A DNA stretch of 64,000 bases, taken from the IMG/VR virus record IMGVR_UViG_3300043773_000401, positions 50,818 through 114,817 of that record; one strand, given 5' to 3'. The position numbers were made by a program, and so were the translations under genes. Of the stretch, positions 57,770 to 64,000 are shown in pieces; position 1 is the first letter of the stretch, and every line of letters begins with the position of its first letter. The stretch comes from a virus. Below the pieces are notes generated by a model. It did not search any database and had not been told where the DNA came from. It was given only the letters and a program-made list of their open reading frames with translations.

Positions 57770-59349
57770 ATTTGTCTACTTAATGCTGTTTGATAAGCTT
57801 GTATTACTGTATAAAAGTTAGTTGCTTCTGTGTCAGATAAACCTAAACCTATAGAAGCAAAAGCAAAATTTCTATTTGAAAAGAATTGATATGCAATACC
57901 ATTATCGGCACCTATGATAATTACTTTAGGTGGAAATGTAGAAACTCTTAAATTTGTATTGGTAGTTAACTTAGTTGAATTTCTCCACAGATTAAATACT
58001 ACATTAGATGTTCTATTAGCAACAAATAATCCAGTAGATGCTGTTGAAGACATATTATATGTTATTCTGTTAGTTCCAGTATCATACATATCATAATAAC
58101 CATTATTATCATTCCACTTTAAGTGCATTCTTATATCATTTGCTCCAAATGCACAGCCCATATCTACAGCAGCTATAGCATTATTAGTTCTAGAATATAA
58201 TGAGGTATGAGTATTGTCTAAAGTTAATACTGTATTTACGGGCATCTTTGTGTCCGCCCACCCATTTGTTCCGTTAAATGTAACTCCATTAGCATTATGA
58301 GTAATACCTCCATTAAATATTAATCTAAATGCTGCATCTGAATCAACAGGGTTTTTTAAGTTCCATTTATGTGTACTTGATGTACCACCTACAAACGGAT
58401 ATATAGCAATCATTTTTGACCATATATTATTAGTTTTTAATCCTATTGTAAGATTATTAACTGCATCTGCCTGTACCTGATCCTGTATATCAGCAGCAGT
58501 AACAAAAGCCTGAGCATCAGCATCTGATACTGTTTGTGTACCTATAGATCTACCTAAAGTTGTTTGGAAAGTCTGTATAGCATTATACAAACAAATTTCT
58601 TCTGCATCTGTTAGTCCATCTCCAATAGTAGAAAATGCTATTTCCCTATCTGAATATACTCCTTCTGTCTTAGCTCTTCTACCAAATATAAAAGTATCAT
58701 TTACTTTACCTGTTACTGTAGATGCTACTGTATATTTAGTTGTAGTTTTGTATACAAAAACATCATTAGCATTAGTTCTATTAGCTACATAAAAACCTCT
58801 TGAGTCTGTATTAGCTGCTGCTATTCCAGATGTAGCATGAATTCTTCCATATAAAGCATCACTAAATCTAGGTAGAATATTACTTTGGAATGTAGCTGTA
58901 TTAAATGCTCCTATATCACCTGCTAATGTAGCTGTATTAGTTCTAAGATAAATACTTATATGTTCATCATTAAGATTAAGTGTAGTATTTTCATTTAAAA
59001 ATGTATCAGCTGTACCATTAACTCCATTAGGTGTAGCACCTGTTAAGGAATGTGTCCAACCCCCAGAGAATACTATTCTGAAAGCAGCATTAGTATCTAA
59101 AGGATTCTTTAGATTAAACTTATGGGTTGTAGATGTACCTCCAACAAATGGATAAATGGCCTTCATCTTAGTCCAGATCTGACAATTTTTAAGATCTGTC
59201 ACTAGTGTATTGATAGCTTCCTGTTGTGTAGGATTTGTAATACCTGCTGCATCTATAAATGCTTGAGCATCTGGATCAATTAAAGGTAGGTATATACTTG
59301 TTTTTTTTACTATACCTGATATTTTTCTAAAGTTAATCTCAGTTGCCAT
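57766..59349 (-). CDS. Fibre/adhesin protein made of two homologous domains (527 residues)
   Basis: Two copies of about 250 residues are seen, roughly 24-270 and 275-527. Each begins DADAQAF or DPDAQAF, continues with KMKAIYPFVGGTSTTHKFNLKNP or KMIAIYPFVGGTSSTHKWNLKNP, and ends in a helix (LYNAIQTFQTTLGR, FYTVIQAYQTALSR). The middle is beta-rich, like a concanavalin/laminin-G-type lectin fold (inferred). The first 22 residues form a separate strand. The protein is likely a tail or head fibre domain for glycan binding. The DAQAF...IYPFVGG pattern is a module I recall from many phage fibre proteins. It lies in the fibre cluster next to the lysis genes. Confidence 0.78.
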   Translation of the reverse strand: MATEINFRKISGIVKKTSIYLPLIDPDAQAFIDAAGITNPTQQEAINTLVTDLKNCQIWTKMKAIYPFVGGTSTTHKFNLKNPLDTNAAFRIVFSGGWTHSLTGATPNGVNGTADTFLNENTTLNLNDEHISIYLRTNTATLAGDIGAFNTATFQSNILPRFSDALYGRIHATSGIAAANTDSRGFYVANRTNANDVFVYKTTTKYTVASTVTGKVNDTFIFGRRAKTEGVYSDREIAFSTIGDGLTDAEEICLYNAIQTFQTTLGRSIGTQTVSDADAQAFVTAADIQDQVQADAVNNLTIGLKTNNIWSKMIAIYPFVGGTSSTHKWNLKNPVDSDAAFRLIFNGGITHNANGVTFNGTNGWADTKMPVNTVLTLDNTHTSLYSRTNNAIAAVDMGCAFGANDIRMHLKWNDNNGYYDMYDTGTNRITYNMSSTASTGLFVANRTSNVVFNLWRNSTKLTTNTNLRVSTFPPKVIIIGADNGIAYQFFSNRNFAFASIGLGLSDTEATNFYTVIQAYQTALSRQI

Positions 59350-59903
59350 TAGTATACTTTATTTAAAATAAAGATATCACTATAGATACTATTACCTGCA
59401 TTGTTACTACCCCATTGAACTGTTATGTCTAATGTATTAGGAATCGTTGTATTAAATGTAGTATTATTAACCACATTAAATGCAAAACCTTCAGTTACAC
59501 CATTCACTGTTTTAACATAATGGAATGTACCTAATGAAACTATCGATGCAGTACCTGTACCTCCAATCTGCCTAATGGTAAAATTTATATTTAAAGAAAA
59601 TACGTTATTAGTAATATTATTTATATTTTGAATACCACTATCCAAAAGTATAACAGATCCGGTCTTTACTTTTACTCTTATAGTCTGGTTATTAGCAGCA
59701 TTTAATATTCCTGCCATTATAGCAGTAAAACTATCTCCTATTTGAAAACCGTTTGCAGGTACAGATAGAGTACCTACACCACCATTGATTAATGATGTTT
59801 CTACAGTAGTACCTGTAATTGGAGTACTATTAGCTGTCTGTGCAAATAGCCCATAATTAGTAGCTGGAATTATATCCGGTACTATCTGTATTAATGTTTT
59901 CAT
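59349..59903 (-). CDS. Beta-rich fibre or decoration protein (184 residues)
   Basis: After MKTLIQIVPDIIPATNYGLFAQT there is a jelly-roll-like run of strands (GGVGTLSVPANGFQIGDSFTAIMAGILNA, NNQTIRVKVKTGSVILLDSG, NVFSLNINFTIRQIG, ASIVSLGTFHYVK, TLDITVQWGS). The closing NNAGNSIYSDIFILNKVY is typical of phage receptor-binding C-terminal domains that form trimers. The stop/start TAATG overlap couples it to the duplicated fibre protein. A host-surface role is inferred. Confidence 0.75.
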   Translation of the reverse strand: MKTLIQIVPDIIPATNYGLFAQTANSTPITGTTVETSLINGGVGTLSVPANGFQIGDSFTAIMAGILNAANNQTIRVKVKTGSVILLDSGIQNINNITNNVFSLNINFTIRQIGGTGTASIVSLGTFHYVKTVNGVTEGFAFNVVNNTTFNTTIPNTLDITVQWGSNNAGNSIYSDIFILNKVY

Positions 59904-59905
59904 AC

Positions 59906-60241
59906 TTACACTACTGCTGTTACAAGAAGATCTGTTCCTGTTCCGACAATCTGTATAGTTCCTGCTGCAAAGTAGTTATTATTACCAGCATCAAAGTTTA
60001 CAACTTCACCTGGTTTAAGTATAGTTCCTTCTACAGTACCATTAACAGATCCTGTATTTGCTACAGAAAATGAATATGTATCTACACCTAAAGATGTACT
60101 AGAACTTATTCTAGTAATTAATACAGATCTGGTAACCCCGATATTAATATTAAGAAGATCTCCTAAAGTACGGAGCATCTTATATTGCCATGTCCAGTTA
60201 TTACCTTTCTGGCCTGATGTTTTTAGATTACCTACTGACAT
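59906..60241 (-). CDS. Small beta-rich virion protein (111 residues)
   Basis: The first 35 residues contain QKGNNWTWQYKMLRTLGDLLN, then four strands follow (RSVLITRISSSTSLGVDTYSFSVANTGSVNGTVEGTILKPGEVVNFDAGNNNYFAAGTIQIVGTGTDLLVTAVV). The motif NWTWQYKMLRTLGDL is, to my knowledge, common in small structural proteins of several phage groups next to fibres. It is likely a connector or decoration protein. Tightly packed, 2 bases from each neighbour. Confidence 0.7.
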   Translation of the reverse strand: MSVGNLKTSGQKGNNWTWQYKMLRTLGDLLNINIGVTRSVLITRISSSTSLGVDTYSFSVANTGSVNGTVEGTILKPGEVVNFDAGNNNYFAAGTIQIVGTGTDLLVTAVV

Positions 60242-60243
60242 AG

Positions 60244-60690
60244 TTATCCTATTTTATGGACATTATACCAAATTTTTAATACTAATGAACCGTTACCTAC
60301 TGTAATAGGACCTGTTTCTTGAATTGTTACATTTTCTCCAAAAGGTACTTCTTCTTCATCAGAAGATATAAGAGATACTAAACTAGTAGCAGATGTTGTT
60401 GTTATACCATCTACAAGTTCTGTACCATAGAAAATTTCTGTATCACCATCATAAGCTACTAATCCTGCAGTAAATTCTGCATTAATCTTAAAGCTATAAT
60501 ACTGATTAGTTGGTAATGAAGGAAGAAGTTCTACTGTACCTAGACCAATTAAAGAATTAAGTTTTACTTCTTTATATCGGCTGTAGGCTCCCATATATAT
60601 ACCTAACTTTAATGCAAATTTTTCTAATGTTAAAGCAACATTCTGCCATACATAATTCATTTTAGATGAGTATTCAGGATACTGTCCCAT
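60244..60690 (-). CDS. Small structural protein of fibre cluster (148 residues)
   Basis: A helical N-terminus (MNYVWQNVALTLEKFALKLGIYMGAYSRYK) precedes a beta-rich body (GLGTVELLPSLPTNQYYSFKINAEFTAGLVAYDGDTEIFYGTELVDG) and a final strand pair (NGSLVLKIWYNVHKIG). No family is recognised. It heads the small fibre operon after a 61-base AT-rich gap that could hold a promoter (TTTG, 20 bases, TATATTTA in transcript sense, one mismatch from the -7 consensus). A structural role is inferred from neighbours. Confidence 0.7.
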   Translation of the reverse strand: MGQYPEYSSKMNYVWQNVALTLEKFALKLGIYMGAYSRYKEVKLNSLIGLGTVELLPSLPTNQYYSFKINAEFTAGLVAYDGDTEIFYGTELVDGITTTSATSLVSLISSDEEEVPFGENVTIQETGPITVGNGSLVLKIWYNVHKIG

Positions 60691-60751
60691 AATAATAAAA
60701 ATTTAATTGTTTATACAGTAAATATAGTAAATCTTTTGAATAATACCAAAA

Positions 60752-61339
60752 TTAAAATTCTTTAATTAGTACTAGACTAACAAAAGAATCATCTTTAACT
60801 TTATGTATTAGATTAACATAATCAGGTTCATTGTTTAATACTACACAACCGGCAGACCATGACCCTATAAGTTTCTTAATAGTATTGTTTATCTTATCAA
60901 ATACATCGTAGCTATTAAAGTGTATATTGGTGTTATAGATATCAGTGTAAATAGTACCTGATTCATCTATCATCCGGTTATTATTGTTATCCCGGAAGTA
61001 CTTCATTTTCTTTACTTGCCTAAGTGCTAGCATTTTACCATTATGTAACCCGTATCTATAGGCATCATAGTACCATTCATTAGACTTAATAACTGCTGCT
61101 CCTAAAGCATTATGTTTTTTCCAGCCTCCTAATAATATAGGACCGCCAGGGTTTGTAGTACAACTAGTTACCATGATAAACTTCTCTCCTTTAAAAAGAT
61201 AGAGCTTGTCATCAAAGGTATCAAATTCATCTTCTTCACTTCTTATTGCTACAATCCAGTGACCTTCTGGTATCTCTTTATAGCTGGATAATGACTTAAC
61301 CTTGTCTAGTAACTGTTTTGTTTTGTAGTTCTTTACCAT
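60752..61339 (-). CDS. L,D-transpeptidase/YkuD-like cell-wall enzyme, probable endolysin (195 residues)
   Basis: The C-terminal half contains H140 in NIHFNSYD and S160-W-S-A-G-C165-V-V-L. This resembles the H...[S/T]-x-G-C catalytic arrangement of YkuD-type enzymes, with C165 as nucleophile. The N-terminal half (GHWIVAIRSEEDEFDTFDDKLYLFKGEKFIMVTSCTTNPGGPIL) matches the strand pattern of the same fold. In phages of Bacteroidota similar proteins are often the only recognisable wall enzyme near fibre genes. A signal peptide is absent, so export would need the holin. It follows a 59-residue gene after 1 base. Confidence 0.72.
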   Translation of the reverse strand: MVKNYKTKQLLDKVKSLSSYKEIPEGHWIVAIRSEEDEFDTFDDKLYLFKGEKFIMVTSCTTNPGGPILLGGWKKHNALGAAVIKSNEWYYDAYRYGLHNGKMLALRQVKKMKYFRDNNNNRMIDESGTIYTDIYNTNIHFNSYDVFDKINNTIKKLIGSWSAGCVVLNNEPDYVNLIHKVKDDSFVSLVLIKEF

Positions 61340-61340
61340 A

Positions 61341-61520
61341 TTATTGATTTTCTAAATTTTCATTGGGGTGTTTATCATACCAGTACCATCCGTCTATAGG
61401 ATAGTTATACTCATCTTTCTTTTCCCTAACTAGTTCATATGTAGATGAATATACAAAGTTAGGTGCATATAACCATTCTCCTTCTTCATTCTGTTTATAA
61501 AATCCTGATGTATCTTCCAT
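61341..61520 (-). CDS. 59-residue acidic, aromatic hypothetical protein
   Basis: I found this by translating the gap: an ATG three bases after the adhesin stop, then 59 codons and TAA. It begins MEDTSGFYKQNEEGEWLYAP and contains PIDGWYWYDKHP. It fits exactly between two genes, leaving 1 base before the wall-enzyme start. High Trp/Tyr content and the phrase GWYWYD resemble short tail-associated or chaperone proteins. No function is assigned. Confidence 0.7.
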   Translation of the reverse strand: MEDTSGFYKQNEEGEWLYAPNFVYSSTYELVREKKDEYNYPIDGWYWYDKHPNENLENQ

Positions 61521-61523
61521 AGT

Positions 61524-63722
61524 TTATCCTATTATTGTCCAACCTATTGATGTAATAATTGCTCTTTCACCAGCTGTTAATGCTGCTGCTCCTGTAGCTA
61601 ATGTTATATTTATTGTCTTAGCTGTTACTGGTCCTTGTGCTGCCATATCATTAAATAACTGTACTAAGTTAGCTTGAGACATATTAGTGTAAGAAACATT
61701 TATTTGTGGAGATGTTCCTGTCCATTGTCCAGCAGATGTATTTAGTAATCTAACAGATTGAACATCAGTTCTTCCTGCTGTGTTAGGTGGACCATTTAAT
61801 GCAAGTAAAGATAATGGTCCTCTAAAAGAAATAGATGTAAGTCTATTATATTGATTACCTCCTGCATTTATTAATGGAGTAGCTGTTAATGATCCTATAA
61901 AGTTAAAGTTATTTATAGTTGTTAAGTTAGAACAACTTGAAAACATAGTATTTAAAGTATTAACCAAAGATAACTGAGCTGCTCCAGGGAATGTAACTGT
62001 TTTAAGAGAATTACAGTTATTAAAAGCTGATGAAAATGTTGTAGTAGATGCAGATACAGTATTAGGTAAAGTTACAGTCTGAATTCTTTTACAATTGCTA
62101 AACATAATAGAAAAATCTGTGCAAGAACTCATTGATGTAGGAAGTGTTACAGAAACTAAATCATCACATCCTGAAAATAAACCAGATACAGTAGTAACAG
62201 CATTTAGTGATGCTGGAAAAGTAACTGTTTGTAATTGTCTACAGAAACCAAATGCACTAGACAAATTAGTTAATGCTGTCATACTAGTAGGCAAATTAAC
62301 TGATACCAATGAATAACAACCATTAAATGCATTGTTTAAAGTTGTTAAAGAGTTCTGTGCTCCAGGTGTCCAGTTTATTGTTTTTAGTGATAAGCAACTA
62401 GTAAAAGTACTTTGCATATTAGTAATAAGATATGAATTAGGTATTGTTACTTCTTCAAGTTTATAACAGCTACCAAACATAAAACTTAATGTTACTCCAG
62501 ATGCTGAAACCGTAGTTGGTAGTACTACTGTTTTCAGTGTAGAACAACCAAAAAACATGTTACTAAAATTTGTACAACTTGTAGTTGTTGTTGGTAAAAT
62601 ACAAGATATTAAAGATGAACATATATTAAATGCTCCTGTAAAAGTGCTTGCATTTATATTACTAGGGAATACAATATTTTTTAATTGTGCACATGATGAA
62701 AATACATTTGTAAAATCATATACACTACTAGCAGTACCTGTAGCAGGAAAATATACTGTTTGTAAATTTGCACAATTTGAAAAAGCAGAGGTAAAATTTA
62801 TAGATGCTACAGTAGGCATACTAGTAAACTTAACCCATTCTAACTGATAACAATTAATAAAAGTATTATTAAAAAAACTAGCTGTATTTATAGAAGGAAA
62901 AGTTATATTTTTTAATGTAAAACAACCACTAAATGTGCTTGAAAAATTAGTACAACTATTTAATGTTGTTGGGAATGTAACAGATCTTAAGTTTACACAA
63001 GCCTGAAAAGTATTAGCTAAAGAAGTTATACCAGTAGCATTAGCTGGAAATGTTAATTCTTCTAAATTAAAACAATCTTGAAACGTATTTGCTAGTGATC
63101 CTAAACTAGATGCAGATGTAGGCATTACTACTTTAGCTAATGCATTACATCCATTAAACATATTACCTATACCTCCCCAACTTACAGTAGCTGGTAACTT
63201 TACATACTGTAGCCAGTTAAACATACTAAGTGAAGAAGAGCTTCCTGGAGTTGAATAAAAACTTGGAAAGTTAGATCCTACTGTTCCATCTCCATAATAT
63301 GCTTCTAATACTCCACAACTTTGAGTACTAAAAGTATTGCCTGATATAAATAACGCTGTTATTCTGCAAGAATTAAGTACAGATACTCCAACTCCTGTAA
63401 AGTAAACTCTTACTACAAAAGTAGTATAACCTAATGAACAAGGCGTTCCTGTCCCTGGTGTATATGTTTTAGTTGAAACTGTAGAAGCTGTAGTAGTAAC
63501 TGTTGTTGTTGTGGCATCTCCCCAGTCTATAATAATATTTTGTGTACCTGATGTTCTAGTAAAAATAGTTGTTATTTGACATGAAGCATCACCTAAATCT
63601 GACATTAAAAACTGTACTTCATTAGCTGTATCTGTAATAACTGGCCAGTCAACAGGTCTAGTCCATAAAGTAGGACCAGCTGCTCTAGTAAAATAATTCT
63701 GTACTGGTAAGTTAAATGCCAT
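61524..63722 (-). CDS. BspA-type leucine-rich-repeat adhesin, phage fibre (732 residues)
   Basis: After an N-terminal beta domain with a PKD-like signature (NIIIDWGDATTTTV), residues about 190-640 hold some 17 repeats of 23-25 residues. The repeat has the form F-x-x-C-x-x-L-x-x-V-x-x-P, for example FSGCFTLKNITFP and FNGCYSLVSVNLP. This is the BspA/LRR_5 type, common in Bacteroidota and protist surface proteins. The C-terminal 90 residues form a separate cap (LVQLFNDMAAQGPVTAKTINITLATGAAALTAGERAIITSIGW). No signal peptide is present, as expected for a virion protein. It is likely a receptor-binding fibre, perhaps acquired from a host surface gene. The repeat number may vary between strains. 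Confidence 0.85.
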   Translation of the reverse strand: MAFNLPVQNYFTRAAGPTLWTRPVDWPVITDTANEVQFLMSDLGDASCQITTIFTRTSGTQNIIIDWGDATTTTVTTTASTVSTKTYTPGTGTPCSLGYTTFVVRVYFTGVGVSVLNSCRITALFISGNTFSTQSCGVLEAYYGDGTVGSNFPSFYSTPGSSSSLSMFNWLQYVKLPATVSWGGIGNMFNGCNALAKVVMPTSASSLGSLANTFQDCFNLEELTFPANATGITSLANTFQACVNLRSVTFPTTLNSCTNFSSTFSGCFTLKNITFPSINTASFFNNTFINCYQLEWVKFTSMPTVASINFTSAFSNCANLQTVYFPATGTASSVYDFTNVFSSCAQLKNIVFPSNINASTFTGAFNICSSLISCILPTTTTSCTNFSNMFFGCSTLKTVVLPTTVSASGVTLSFMFGSCYKLEEVTIPNSYLITNMQSTFTSCLSLKTINWTPGAQNSLTTLNNAFNGCYSLVSVNLPTSMTALTNLSSAFGFCRQLQTVTFPASLNAVTTVSGLFSGCDDLVSVTLPTSMSSCTDFSIMFSNCKRIQTVTLPNTVSASTTTFSSAFNNCNSLKTVTFPGAAQLSLVNTLNTMFSSCSNLTTINNFNFIGSLTATPLINAGGNQYNRLTSISFRGPLSLLALNGPPNTAGRTDVQSVRLLNTSAGQWTGTSPQINVSYTNMSQANLVQLFNDMAAQGPVTAKTINITLATGAAALTAGERAIITSIGWTIIG

Positions 63723-63724
63723 AA

Positions 63725-64000
63725 TTATATTGTTGGGAATATAGTTACTTCTCCTGTTATATTAGTTTGGGGTGGGAATAAAGAAAAGAATGTACAACTA
63801 CCTGCTGCTACAGTTACTTGGGTTTGCATACCACAAGTAGTAACTTCTAAATAACTTGTATTATCTGGAGTAAAGTCTACCCTAGTATTAACAGTTATGT
63901 TTACATTAGAAAAGGTATATGTGTAATAACCAGATACTAGTGTCCAACTAGATGCAGTTAATGTCTGACCTGTAAGTCTAACTATAGAAGCTCCACCACC
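63725..64000 (-). CDS. Fibre protein, C-terminal 91 residues (partial, start off the right edge)
   Basis: Translated by hand from the edge to TAA, 2 bases before the adhesin ATG. The visible part begins GGGASIVRLTGQTLTASSWT and ends ITGEVTIFPTI. The pattern L-T-A-S-x-W, then Y-x-Y-x-F, I-T-V, V-D-F-T-P-D, is a module I recall from C-termini of phage fibre or baseplate proteins in many groups. Glycine-rich sequence at the edge suggests a collagen-like or linker region upstream. A fibre role is inferred. Confidence 0.65.
   Translation of the reverse strand, partial: GGGASIVRLTGQTLTASSWTLVSGYYTYTFSNVNITVNTRVDFTPDNTSYLEVTTCGMQTQVTVAAGSCTFFSLFPPQTNITGEVTIFPTI

Noticed and set aside
1-64000. Reassignment of TAG or TGA as sense codons
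   Set aside because: TAA, TAG (for example the terminase end) and TGA (for example at 57560 and 25830) all close genes next to the following start, and no gene needs read-through. The standard bacterial code explains the window.
1-64000. tRNA genes, CRISPR arrays, integrase or attachment sites
   Set aside because: No cloverleaf-like GC-rich segments were seen in the gaps, no direct repeats with regular spacers, and no recombinase motif. The gaps are too short for arrays.

Overview
The window is a contiguous piece of a tailed-phage genome in which every supportable gene lies on the minus strand, so transcription runs from base 64000 towards base 1. The marker set (terminase large subunit, portal, major capsid protein, ring/adaptor proteins, a 1787-residue tail protein, then a run of virion proteins of 866 to over 2100 residues) and its order match the late, structural half of crAss-like phages (order Crassvirales). 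These infect Bacteroidota. The DNA is AT-rich, genes are packed with ATGA or TAATG overlaps, Shine-Dalgarno sequences are weak, and a few intergenic sites fit the Bacteroidota TAnnTTTG promoter element. TAA, TAG and TGA all end genes here, so I see no sign of the stop-codon reassignment known in some crAss-like phages. I found no tRNA, rRNA, CRISPR array or integrase. No gene-free stretch exceeds about 140 bases.

Layout in transcription order. (1) 64.0-56.6 kb: fibre and adhesin genes (a leucine-rich-repeat protein, an internally duplicated protein and several small beta-rich proteins). Lysis genes are interleaved with them: an L,D-transpeptidase-like enzyme, a candidate unimolecular spanin, a two-segment holin candidate and an XhlA-like protein. 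The block closes with a terminator. (2) 56.5-53.1 kb: small accessory genes before packaging, including a winged-helix-like protein, an HU/IHF-like protein, a Cys-rich protein and a RecB/Cas4-type nuclease. (3) 53.1-45.2 kb: terminase, portal, a scaffold-like protein and the major capsid protein, closed by a terminator. (4) 45.1-40.4 kb: a conserved unknown, six small very basic proteins interrupted by an endonuclease VII-like HNH gene, a ring/adaptor protein and a complete ferritin. (5) 40.3-33.6 kb: a probably abundant 462-residue virion protein, a terminator, then Cys-rich, propeller and fibronectin-III-like appendage proteins and another terminator. (6) 33.5-25.8 kb: tail ring proteins and the large tail protein. 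(7) 25.8-0 kb: five giant virion or cargo proteins carrying peptidoglycan-binding, metallopeptidase, nuclease and P-loop kinase signatures. The last one runs off the left edge.

The most interesting unexplained signal is a short motif family, roughly K-x-G-G-[WMS]-L-x-x-x-P-K-A-Q-x-G. It recurs in three giant proteins and, in shorter K-x-GG forms, in four of the small basic capsid-region proteins. In the 1393-residue protein it falls between apparent domains. It may be a processing, cargo-loading or docking signal. Other notable points are the ferritin with all its iron ligands, the cassette of conserved basic microproteins, a giant protein ending in a nuclease plus P-loop kinase, and capsid-like codon bias in the 462-residue protein.
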